Positions 46,467 through 55,200 of a stretch of DNA of 64,000 nucleotides are shown one piece after another (positions within the stretch are counted from its first letter, which is position 1; every line of letters starts with the position of its first letter). The notes beneath the pieces are model-generated. The model made no database searches. It was not told the DNA's origin and was given only the letters and a program-made list of their open reading frames with translations. The position numbers were made by a program, and so were the translations under genes. This DNA comes from Saprospiraceae bacterium (GTDB lineage Bacteria > Bacteroidota > Bacteroidia > Chitinophagales > Saprospiraceae), in assembly GCA_026129545.1 (NCBI GenBank), contig JAHCHX010000004.1, positions 124,001-188,000 of the forward strand. The letters are read 5' to 3'.

Positions 46467-47241
46467 AAAGTGTTTTGGGGTAAAAAATGGTTTTTCGATA
46501 ATAAAAAAGCCCGACGAGGCAGGCGAGTTGAATCGTGGAAAGCCCGAACGGGGAAACGTAAACTGGCTTCAGCCACTCGACAAAGAAACGCCAAATGAGG
46601 TAGCCGATGAGGAAAATTTTGAAACGGGCACCGTTGGCGAGCAGGTCAGACTTTTCAAGTTTTTGAAACTTGGAAAGTCTCGCGTTCCCCTTGTTTTCCA
46701 ACAAAAAAATGAAACCCGCGAGCGCGGTGAGGAAAATGATTTCGTAAAAATTGACGGGGTGTCGCGGGATGCCGTCGCCAAAGTCAATGGCCCAGGGGAG
46801 TGACGAGGGCAGGCCGTGCGTGCCGTCCGTCAAGCCCGCGAAGTGACATCCCAGCCGCCCAATCGCAAGGCCGAGTATGAGTGGGTAAGTCATCAAGTCG
46901 CCGGAGGAGGGGGTGACGCCGATGATTTTTTTGGTGATTTCCACGCCCGCCAAGCCGCCGAGCAAGCCGCCGACGATGGTTTTGTTGCTCATCCAAGCGA
47001 GCAAATTCAGTTGGGAAAAATGTTCGGGATTTTCCAAAATGCCGAGCAAGTGACTGCCGAGCAAGGCTCCCGCCGCTGCGCCGATAAATATCCACCAGCG
47101 GTTTTCGTCGCTGATAGGGTCTTGGCTGCGAGCGCGTTGCCACGCATAGAGCCGATAGCCAAGCGTGTAGGACAGCATTTCAAAAAGAAGATGCGCTGAA
47201 AGGGTGGCTGTGCCGATGTGTAATTCGAGTGGGTATTGCAC
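46456..47241 (-). CDS. Lgt-like (prolipoprotein diacylglyceryl transferase family) membrane protein
   Basis: 261 residues with about seven membrane segments. The Lgt signature appears as GLAIGRLGCHFAGLTDGTHG and SSLPWAIDF..RHPVNFYEI; in canonical Lgt the first part reads GRxGNFxNxE, so the usual Asn after the Gly is replaced by Cys here and the GE region is changed. It is therefore a paralogue of Lgt whose reaction may differ. It is followed on the same strand by the radical SAM gene after the repeat tract, which suggests a joint role in lipid or lipoprotein modification. Confidence 0.8.
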   Translation of the reverse strand: MQYPLELHIGTATLSAHLLFEMLSYTLGYRLYAWQRARSQDPISDENRWWIFIGAAAGALLGSHLLGILENPEHFSQLNLLAWMSNKTIVGGLLGGLAGVEITKKIIGVTPSSGDLMTYPLILGLAIGRLGCHFAGLTDGTHGLPSSLPWAIDFGDGIPRHPVNFYEIIFLTALAGFIFLLENKGNARLSKFQKLEKSDLLANGARFKIFLIGYLIWRFFVEWLKPVYVSPFGLSTIQLACLVGLFYYRKTIFYPKTLSNN

Positions 47242-47265
47242 GGCGAAAAACGGGGTGGGGGTGGG

Positions 47266-48162
47266 TCAAATTTCTTTTTCCGATTCTTCCAAAAACGCTT
47301 TCAGCATTTCCCAAAGAGGCTGGTGTTCGGGCACGAACGAACGCTCGCTCAGTTTGTTGAGCTCGAACCAGCGCAATTCCGAAATGTCGTCGTTGGGTTG
47401 GGGGTCGCCCTCCACGAAGACGCAGGCGTAGAGATGGGTCATCACCACGTCCCAAGAGTTGCGGTAGCGCCAGTCGTCAATGCGGCAAGAGCCGATGTAA
47501 ACGAGGCTCTCGATGTCCATCACCCCGCATTCTTCCACCAGTTCGCGCAGGGCAGCCTCCTCATAGCTGCCGTCGGATGGGTCGGTGAAGCCGCCGGGGA
47601 AACGGTAGCGGGTCTCGTTTTCCTTTCGGGCCAGCAGCAGCTCGCGTCCGTCGTTTCGAAACACCGCCACATCCACCGTGGGATAGACGGTGGGGAAGCG
47701 GCGCAGGTGGGCGTATATCATGCCAGCGCGAAAGTCGCGCAGCTCTCCCATTTCCACTTGTGGCGTATGTTTCATCTCCTCTTCGCTTGGCTCCAGCACT
47801 TCTGTGTGGTAGCGCCCGCTGTAACGCAGCACGAAATCTTCTTCGGAGCCATAGAGCGTCACCGTTTCCTCGGGGCGCAGTTCGAGGATGCGGCGGTCGA
47901 GTTCTTGGCTCCATATACGGTCGTCGGGCAAGTCGGGCATTTCCTCCACCACGATGTCGTCGCCATATCGGTCGTTGAACATGAGTTGGCGGAGTTCCAA
48001 GTCAATCGGATTGTAGAGGCTGGGCGCGGGGTTGGAGCCGAGAAACACGATGACGCGCTTGTGTCGCTCCTGTACCACGGCGATGAGCCGCTCGTGCACG
48101 GGAGTGAGTTCGAGTACCTGAAACCGACCGACGATGATGCCTGTGCCTTGCTTGTTGTCCAT
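47266..48162 (-). CDS. NMN adenylyltransferase/Nudix bifunctional enzyme (NadM-Nudix)
   Basis: 298 residues from the ATG at 48162 (MDNKQGTGIIVGRFQV). The first half (about 1-165) is a nucleotidyltransferase: IIVGRFQVLELTPVHERLI (HxGH-like), FLGSNPAPSLYNPIDLELRQ, then LYGSEEDF. The second half (about 180-298) is a Nudix hydrolase with the box GSYEEAALRELVEECGV. The fused form makes NAD from NMN and ATP and clears ADP-ribose or related nucleotides. A longer upstream frame runs into repeat R1 and is not used. It starts 24 bases before the Lgt-like gene on the same strand, so the two may be cotranscribed. Confidence 0.88.
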   Translation of the reverse strand: MDNKQGTGIIVGRFQVLELTPVHERLIAVVQERHKRVIVFLGSNPAPSLYNPIDLELRQLMFNDRYGDDIVVEEMPDLPDDRIWSQELDRRILELRPEETVTLYGSEEDFVLRYSGRYHTEVLEPSEEEMKHTPQVEMGELRDFRAGMIYAHLRRFPTVYPTVDVAVFRNDGRELLLARKENETRYRFPGGFTDPSDGSYEEAALRELVEECGVMDIESLVYIGSCRIDDWRYRNSWDVVMTHLYACVFVEGDPQPNDDISELRWFELNKLSERSFVPEHQPLWEMLKAFLEESEKEI

Positions 48163-48445
48163 TTTGAAATTTGGTGCAAGGTTAGGGAGAATGATTGGTT
48201 TGACAGCGCCAATTGTGCCGATTGGCCGTATTTCAAGCCAAAAGCCACTACGGGTGGAGCGCGTCCCGATAGGGAGTTTTTGGGGTTTTGAGCGTTTGAG
48301 CGAGGATGCGTGCCACAACTATACCTTGATTCGCTAGGATTTGTTAGATGAACATGATTGATGTTCTTGATTTTTAGCAGATTGCGATTGCAGCCATGCC
48401 CAAGACCTAACGGCCCGAAGTGTAACAAACCCATGTAGAGTGTGC
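48163..48445. other. Intergenic region with repeat R1
   Basis: 282 bases; it holds R1 copy 4 on the minus strand (48320-48425). The remaining 150 bases next to the NadM-like gene contain its promoter region, but no clear boxes were seen. Confidence 0.5.
48320..48425 (-). repeat. Interspersed repeat R1, copy 4 (minus strand)
   Basis: Full-length copy in the opposite orientation to the other five. On the minus strand it shows CGGGCCGTTAGGTCTTGGGC, ATCAATCATGTTCATCTAAC and CAAATCCTAGCGAATCAAGG, ending GGTATA. It is close to copy 1. Confidence 0.9.
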
Positions 48446-49339
48446 TTATTGCACCACGACGGCCAATTTGCCATCACCACTCACAGCCATTCGGCTTATG
48501 CTCTTCACGCCGTATTGGGAGAGGTCGGCGACCAATTTCCATTCGGTGTCGCGTCCTTTGGCGTATTGAAAAAGTTTGGCGCCGTTGCCAGTGAGATAGG
48601 TGCCATCGGCCAGCACCGCGAAATCCTCGCTGCCGGGGGGCATGATGGTCACGATTTCGGGGATGGGCTTGGTCACGTCCCATGTTTTCAAGAACCAAGT
48701 TTCGCTTGATTTGGTGACAAAGGCAAGGCGGCCGTCGGGGAGGGGCTGCAAGCAGCGACCGGGGTTGGCGGCGATGCGAAGCAGTTGTTGGTTGCGTGTG
48801 TTGGCGGTGCAGAGCGTATGTGCTGCGCCGTCGTCGCCCACGATGAACAATGCGGCCAATGTGTCGCGCAGCCAGCAGTGGTAGCCGACGTTGAAAATGG
48901 CGGGAAATTCGGGCCGACCGTTGTCGGAGCGGTCGAGCGGGAACGACCACAGGCGCTGGTTGCCGTCTTCTTCCACGCGTACGGCGGAGAAGCGCCGGCC
49001 TCCGGGCATCGGCACGGGGGAATACTCGGAGGTGGCGCGTGTGGCCGTGACGCGGGTGATGGTGCGCACGAGCAGGTCGAGGGCGTAGATGTCGGTCTGG
49101 GTCGAGTCGTCGGGCGTTTGCGCGGTGAGGTATAGTTCGTTGTTGGAAAAGAAGTTGGGCTGGTTGTTGTAGCCTGTTGGGTTGAACGCCGTGCAAAAGC
49201 GGGGTGTGTGGATTTCCCAATGGCCGTCGGTTTTTTTATTCAAGGAAAACAACAGGATGTCGTGGTGGTCGAGGCGTTGGGCGGAGAGCGTCAGCGCGGT
49301 AGCGAAGGCTGCGAGGAAGGGTGGGAGGTAGCGGCGCAT
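48446..49339 (-). CDS. Exported TolB/PD40-like beta-propeller protein
   Basis: 297 residues from the ATG at 49339. Signal peptide MRRYLPPFLAAFATALTLSA with cleavage near 20. The remainder consists of WD40-like beta-propeller repeats of the PD40 kind (DILLFSLNKKTDGHWEIHTP, NELYLTAQTPDDSTQTDIYALD, RRFSAVRVEEDGNQRLWSFP, DGRLAFVTKSSETWFLK). It may bind a periplasmic or surface partner. It precedes the deacetylase gene region and is on the same strand, about 105 bases from it. Confidence 0.75.
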   Translation of the reverse strand: MRRYLPPFLAAFATALTLSAQRLDHHDILLFSLNKKTDGHWEIHTPRFCTAFNPTGYNNQPNFFSNNELYLTAQTPDDSTQTDIYALDLLVRTITRVTATRATSEYSPVPMPGGRRFSAVRVEEDGNQRLWSFPLDRSDNGRPEFPAIFNVGYHCWLRDTLAALFIVGDDGAAHTLCTANTRNQQLLRIAANPGRCLQPLPDGRLAFVTKSSETWFLKTWDVTKPIPEIVTIMPPGSEDFAVLADGTYLTGNGAKLFQYAKGRDTEWKLVADLSQYGVKSISRMAVSGDGKLAVVVQ

Positions 49340-49443
49340 AGTTGTTTTTGAAGCAAATCTATGCCAAATCCCGAAAATCGTGTGCGCAGCCTGGTTGGCT
49401 CGCCGCTTGAGTGGCCAAACATCAAGAGCAAAGGAGCCTTGCG

Positions 49444-50061
49444 TCACACCATCGCAATCTTTTCAAACCGATACCCCTTCCCCGCAAAATGCTCCAATAC
49501 TGCTGGCAGCGCGAAACGCACATTGTGTTCGGCTTTCAGGCTGTCGTGCATCAGCACGATGGAGCCGGGCTGGGCATGGTCGAGCACGTTTTGGAGGCAT
49601 TGTTGAGGCGATATGTGCACGTCGTAGTCGCCACTAAGCACGTCCCACATGATGATTCGAAAGTGCCGCACCAAGGACATTCGCTGGCGCGGTGTCAGCC
49701 GCCCGTAAGGTGGGCGGAAGAGCCGACTTTTTACCACGCGGGCGCATCGGCGCACGTTGTTGAGATACGGGACGGCATCGGTGTGCCAGCCGTTCAGGTG
49801 GTGGTAGGTGTGATTGCCGACGGCGTGCCCCTCTTCGAGTATTTGTTGGAAGATGGCGGGGTGTTTCACCACGTTGTCGCCCACGCAGAAAAAAGTTGCT
49901 TTGGCTTGGTAAGGCCGCAGCGTGTCGAGTACCCAAGGGGTCACCTCGGGAATCGGCCCATCGTCGAAAGTCAGGTACAACACCCGTTCTTGCGTGTCGA
50001 GCCGCCAAGTGTAGGCAGGCATGAATGCCTGAAGAAGTTTGGGCGTTTTGGCGATGAACAT
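49444..50061 (-). CDS. Polysaccharide deacetylase (NodB, CE4) family protein
   Basis: 205 residues, a single NodB domain: LTFDDGPIPEVT (metal and catalytic Asp pair), VGNHTYHHLNGWHT (metal His pair, HxxxH), RLFRPPYGRLTPRQ and the late DSLKAEHNV region. No signal peptide was identified. It deacetylates N-acetylglucosamine units in peptidoglycan or another glycan. It is divergent from gltX. Confidence 0.9.
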   Translation of the reverse strand: MFIAKTPKLLQAFMPAYTWRLDTQERVLYLTFDDGPIPEVTPWVLDTLRPYQAKATFFCVGDNVVKHPAIFQQILEEGHAVGNHTYHHLNGWHTDAVPYLNNVRRCARVVKSRLFRPPYGRLTPRQRMSLVRHFRIIMWDVLSGDYDVHISPQQCLQNVLDHAQPGSIVLMHDSLKAEHNVRFALPAVLEHFAGKGYRFEKIAMV

Positions 50062-50202
50062 AGTGGAGATTTCTGATTTGAAGTCCGCCTGGCCGAGCGG
50101 GGCGTACGGAGTTTCTGTACGATTTTGAGATTTTAGGTCGGAAGGCGGGGCAAAAATGATAAGATTTTACCGTTTGTGGTCAAAAGGGGATGGGGGGCGG
50201 AT

Positions 50203-50229
50203 TACTTTTGGAGAAAACTGCTACTTTTG
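50203..50229 (+). promoter_or_regulatory. Two TAnnTTTG boxes before gltX
   Basis: TACTTTTG occurs at 50203-50210 and again at 50222-50229, about 110-130 bases before the gltX ATG. No clear -33 element at the standard spacing was found. The hairpin at 50248-50313 would lie in the 5' UTR. Confidence 0.5.
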
Positions 50230-50247
50230 CTGCCACAAGGTCGGAAG

Positions 50248-50313
50248 GGTCATTAAGGTCATTGGCAGTCATGGTGCGCTTTCTCGCAATGACTGCCAAT
50301 GACCTTAATGACC
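50248..50313 (+). repeat. 25-bp perfect inverted repeat in the gltX 5' UTR
   Basis: Arms 50248-50272 and 50289-50313 are exact complements around a 16-base loop and contain GGTCATTAAGGTCATTGGCA, the same unit as the TAATGACC blocks beside scpA. The mRNA between promoter and ATG would fold into a very stable hairpin. Confidence 0.9.
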
Positions 50314-50336
50314 TTAATAACCCTCTGACGACTTCG

Positions 50337-51866
50337 ATGCTCAAACCTCGCGTTCGTTTTGCTCCCTCACCTACTGGCGCGCTGCATATCGGCGGCGTGC
50401 GTACGGCGCTTTACAATTACCTTTTTGCCAAGCAACATGGCGGCACATTTATCCTCCGCATCGAGGACACCGACCAAAATCGTTTTGTGCCGGGCGCTGA
50501 GGCTTACATCATAGAGACCCTCAAGTGGGTAGGGTTGCTACCCGACGAGGGCGTGGGCTTCGGCGGCGATGCTGGCCCCTATCGGCAAAGCGACCGCAAG
50601 GACATCTATCAGCGGTATGCCCGTGAGTTGGTGGAGCGCGGCCATGCCTATTACGCTTTCGACACGCCCGAAGCTTTGGATGCCCGCCGCCAATCGGAAG
50701 AAAACTTTACCTACAACTACCTGACCCGCAGCAGCCTGACCAACGGTCTGACGCTTTCGCCATCTGAAACGCAAGCACGCATCGCGGCAGGCGAGCCTTG
50801 CGTTGTGCGCCTACTGGTGGAGCCGGGGCAAGTCATCCACGTCCGCGACCTTGTGCGCGGCGACGTGGTTTTTCAAAGCAATGAACTGGACGACAAGGTG
50901 CTGCTCAAGGCCGACGGGATGCCGACGTATCACCTCGCCAACATCGTGGACGACCGCCTGATGCGCATCACACATGTCATTCGGGGCGAGGAGTGGCTTC
51001 CGAGCACTGCTCATCACGTCCTGCTCTATCGGGGTTTTGGCTGGGAAGACACCATGCCGCAATTCGCCCACCTGCCACTTATCCTGAAACCTTTTGGCAA
51101 TGGCAAATTGAGCAAGCGCGATGGTGCCAAATTTGGCATCCCGGTCTTCCCGCTCGAATGGAACGGTGCTACGCCGGACGAGCATTTCAGCGGTTTCCGC
51201 GACACTGGTTTTTTGCCGGAAGCCGTCATCAATTTTCTTGCATTGCTGGGCTGGCACCCGGGTGGCGAGCAAGAGATTTTTTCTCTTTCGGAATTGATAG
51301 AGGCGTTCTCCATAGAACACATCAGCAAGGGCGGGGCGCGTTTCGATTACGAGAAGGCCAAGTGGTTCAACCAAAAATACATACAGGCGGCGGACAACGC
51401 CGCGCTGGCCACGCACATTCGCCCGCTCGCCGTGGCGAAAGGTTATGCAGCGAGCGACGATTTTCTGGCAAAAGTGGCCGCCCTGATGAAGGAACGGGTG
51501 ACATTTTTGCCCGATTTTGTGGAGGAAGGCTACTACCTTTTTGAGCCAGTGCGCCACTACGACAACGAGACCCTGCAAAAAAAATGGAATGCGGGTTTAA
51601 CGCCTGTTTTTGAGGAACTGACGGCGAGGCTGGCTACATTTGAGCCTTTTGAAAGCAGGGATTTGGAAGGAGCGGTCAAAAATTTTATTTCAGAAAAAGG
51701 GCTAAAACCCGGCGATGTGCTGCCGTTGTTGCGTTTGGCATTTGCTGGCACCATGAAAGGCCCGGCGGTGTTCGACATGGCGACGGCTTTGGGGCGGGCA
51801 GAGACCGTGGAGCGTCTGCGACGGTTTTTGGCACACGCGGCATCATTTCATGCCGTCAGTGTTTAG
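50337..51866 (+). CDS. gltX: Glutamyl-tRNA synthetase
   Basis: 509 residues from the ATG at 50337 (MLKPRVRFAPSPTGALHIGG), normal for GluRS. It attaches Glu to tRNA-Glu (and possibly tRNA-Gln) in the cytoplasm. The HIGH motif is in PTGALHIGGVRTALYNYLF, IEDTDQNRF is conserved, and the KMSKS-equivalent is KLSKRDGAKFG. The C-terminal anticodon-binding part is complete. The long frame upstream of this ATG runs through the hairpin and is not coding. It is followed by repeat R1 and a small conserved gene. Confidence 0.97.
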   Translation: MLKPRVRFAPSPTGALHIGGVRTALYNYLFAKQHGGTFILRIEDTDQNRFVPGAEAYIIETLKWVGLLPDEGVGFGGDAGPYRQSDRKDIYQRYARELVERGHAYYAFDTPEALDARRQSEENFTYNYLTRSSLTNGLTLSPSETQARIAAGEPCVVRLLVEPGQVIHVRDLVRGDVVFQSNELDDKVLLKADGMPTYHLANIVDDRLMRITHVIRGEEWLPSTAHHVLLYRGFGWEDTMPQFAHLPLILKPFGNGKLSKRDGAKFGIPVFPLEWNGATPDEHFSGFRDTGFLPEAVINFLALLGWHPGGEQEIFSLSELIEAFSIEHISKGGARFDYEKAKWFNQKYIQAADNAALATHIRPLAVAKGYAASDDFLAKVAALMKERVTFLPDFVEEGYYLFEPVRHYDNETLQKKWNAGLTPVFEELTARLATFEPFESRDLEGAVKNFISEKGLKPGDVLPLLRLAFAGTMKGPAVFDMATALGRAETVERLRRFLAHAASFHAVSV

Positions 51867-51885
51867 CAGGTTCGACGCGGCGATT

Positions 51886-51976
51886 GTACTTCGCGCCGCC
51901 AAGTTTGGGGCGGGGCTAAAAGGCAGTCTGCTCAAAATCTTGGCCATCTGACAAATCCTATCGAATCAAGGTGTAA
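51886..51976 (+). repeat. Interspersed repeat R1, copy 5 (internally deleted)
   Basis: Starts GTACTTCGCGCCGCCAAG and ends CAAATCCTATCGAATCAAGG with TGTAA; it lacks the ACATCAATCATG segment found in the others. It sits between gltX and the 58-residue gene. Confidence 0.85.
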
Positions 51977-51999
51977 CTTTTTACTCAAAAAAATAAAAC

Positions 52000-52176
52000 A
52001 TGGCCAAGCGGAACAAGCCCAAAGCACCCCAAAAGCCGGAAAAAAAGCCCGACAAACTGAGTGGCATCAACATTCAGGTGAACGAATGGGGGCAAATCGT
52101 GCGCGATGTCGAGGTTGACGACATCAATGATTTCCTGAACAAAAATGTGCCTGACAAGAAATTTTCCGAAGAATAA
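52000..52176 (+). CDS. Small conserved Lys-rich protein
   Basis: 58 residues: a basic, Pro-rich start (MAKRNKPKAPQKPEKKPDKL) and an acidic second half (INIQVNEWGQIVRDVEVDDI, then NDFLNKNVPDKKFSEE). The size and layout resemble small proteins seen in Bacteroidota genomes. The charge split suggests binding to nucleic acid or ribosome, but there is no direct evidence. It is followed by about 120 bases before the giant gene. Confidence 0.65.
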   Translation: MAKRNKPKAPQKPEKKPDKLSGINIQVNEWGQIVRDVEVDDINDFLNKNVPDKKFSEE

Positions 52177-52296
52177 TACATCCGCTCCGCCTTGCAGATG
52201 AACCGATTCTAATCTTCATTTTAATCCCGTTTAATCCGCAACAAATTCGAACATTTCTCTTGACACCCCCGGCGCGGCCTCCTTCGGTCGTCCGTG

Positions 52297-55200
52297 ATGA
52301 AACAAGTCCGTATGACAAACCGGTTACGCAGACGACTACCGGCAATGCCAATAATGCTTGGTCTTTGCCTTTTTGTATGCGATTTCAATGGATTGCAGGC
52401 CCAGCAAGGCTTTTTCAACTTCACGCCGCCTAGCCCGTCCGTCTATCCCGTGCTGCCCTATCCCGATTGCGCGCAGACGCTGGCAGGCGCTGGCGTGATG
52501 CCGACGGTCTCCTCAAACATAGGTGCCGTGATTACGGCATCCGTGTTCGATTCGGTGGCCTCCGGCTTTTCGCCCAACGACCTCTGGACGGCTCCCACGC
52601 TCAATCTCATCGTGGTGTGGTATGTGGCCGACAATCAGGGGCATACGGCCAACTTCACGTTTTCCATTTCGTTTGTGGACAACTCGCCGCCCGTGCTGAA
52701 CAACACGCCGCCACCCGCCGAGTCGTACGCTTCCATCGTGCAGGTGCCGCCGCCGCCCAACGTGACCGCCAACGACTGCACGCCCGTGATGCTTACTTTC
52801 GTCCAATCCACGCCGCCCGACACCTGTCTGGCAGGCTCATTCACCCGCACTTGGACAGCAAAAGATACTTTCAACAACGTCACCACATTCACCCAAACCA
52901 TCACCATCGCGGCTGACGTGCTCCCGCCCGTCATCTCTTTTTTTCCTCAAAATGGCTCCGCGCCTTGCGAGCAATTGGCTACTGCCTATCCTGCTTGGCT
53001 GGCGCAACAGATGTCTCTTTTCCAAGCAGCAGATGCGTCGGGCATCAAGTCGTACACTAACAACGCGCCACCAAACTTCCCACCCGGCTGCACCGTGCCG
53101 CTTACGGTGGTTTTTCGCGCCACCGACAATTGCAACCTGTTCTCCACCGCGACGGCTGTCTTTTCCACTTCTGACAATAAACCGCCAACGGTGCTCGCTC
53201 CCGCGAAAGACACGGTGGCTTATTGCAGCCCGTCGAACAATCACCTTACTCGACTGGGGGCTTGGATTCAACAGCGCGGATATAGCAACGTGATAGATTC
53301 TTGCAGCGGCCCCGTCACCTATATCATGCGCATAGGGGGCATGAACAAAGACTCGGCGGGAGTGGTGGCGGAGTTTTTGGCTTCGTTTGCCAATGGTTGC
53401 GGCACTCAACAAATCGGCAGCCAGACTTATAACAAAGTGCGCGGAAAAATATCGGTTGACTTTTTCGCCACAGACGCTTGCGGCAATTCGGCGTTCGTCA
53501 ACCAAGCCACTTTTGGCGCGATAGACACCCTGCCTCCCGTCATCACCGGTTCCAACACGACCGAACAATGCGGCGGCGGCAACGACAACGCCAATTTGCA
53601 GGCATGGATAAACGCGCATGGCAACGCGGTAGTGACCGACGACTGTTCTGGCTTCACTTGGACGAATTTTTCCTACGCGACTTCCGATGGACAAAACGGA
53701 AACGGCGTGTTCAACGCTGGACCTTACCCACAGGTGCAGGCGCACAATTGCGCTTGGTGGGCAGATGTGACCTTCCGGGCGACCGACGATTGCGGCAACT
53801 CCGCAGCCATCACCTTGCGCTTTCAAATTGTGGACACCCAAGCCCCCGTCATAGCGGGGCATCCCGACACCGTGACGCTTTCGTGTGCCAACCCGGTGCC
53901 GACGCTTTCGCCCGCTTTTGTGACAGACAACTGCGACACGAGTATGACACTCGCCTACGCTTTCACTGTCTCGGACTCGCTCTGCCCCGGCTCATACACG
54001 ATGAACGTGACTTGGTCGGCCACCGATGACTGTGGCAACACGGGCACGGCGACGCAAAAGGTGCTGGTGCGCGACACGAATGGCCCAGTGTTCACCCTCG
54101 TGCCGCCCAACGTCACGTTCCGATGCGATACATTTGTCTTGCCCCCATTCCCAACGGCGGGGGTGGATATCACGGCAACCGACCAATGCAGCGGGGTGAC
54201 GAGCATCGTGGCGCAAGATGTTTCGCAGCAAAACCCCAACCCGGCTACCTGCGGCCATTACACCTACAACATCATTCGAACCTTCACGGCGACGGATGCT
54301 TGCGGCAACACCTCGACCGCCTCGCAGCTCATCTCAGTGATTGACAACCTCGGCCCGGCACCGGGTGGGTTGCTGGACACGACCATGACCTGCGACGCGC
54401 AACCTTTCCCCACGCCGCCACCGGCCCCCGTGGATGCTTGCTCCGGCCCGACCGCACTGCCTGTTTTTGTCAATGATGTCATCTCAAATGGCCCTTGCGA
54501 CGATGCCTACATCATCATCCGAAATTGGCAGGCAGAGGACGTGTGCGGCAACACAAGCATCATTCCGCAAAATATCCATGTGGTGGACACGGTAGCACCC
54601 ACACTGAGCAACATCCCGCCCGACGTGACGGTGGAGTGCAATGCCATCCCCGTGCCGCCGGATGCCAGCACATTCAACGCGACGGACAATTGCGACGAAA
54701 CAGTGCTCGTGACGATGAACGACACGGAGATTCGCAACCCCAACACTGCCGATTGCAACCACTGGACGAACTATCTCATCCGCCGCGAATGGACGGCGAC
54801 CGATAATTGTGGCAATGCCCGCACCTACACCCAAAATATCAGCGTGCAGGACAATACTGGCCCTGTCATTCAGACGGTGCCTTCCGTGACGCTGCCTGCC
54901 GCACCCGGTCTTTGCAGCGCCATGGTGGGCATTCCCGCACCTATTTCGTTCTATGATGTGTGCACATCCCAGAAGAGTGCGGTGATGCTGAAAGACACCT
55001 CCTTGCTCGTGAACACTTCTGGCGGGCCAAACAACACGACCCCAGTGGATACGGTGGTTTTCCAGTGGTCGTCGCCCAATTTTCCGCCCGATATGCCAGC
55101 TCTCGACCCCGTGACGCTCAAAATTTTCTTGGACATCGCCGACGCGGAAGGGCCGACGGAGTTTTTCAGGGTGTACGGCGAAAATGGCTTTTTGATTGGC

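Noticed and set aside
50190..50336. 49-residue N-terminal extension of gltX
   Set aside because: It runs through a perfect inverted repeat and a promoter-like region; GluRS starts at MLKPRVRFAPSPTG.
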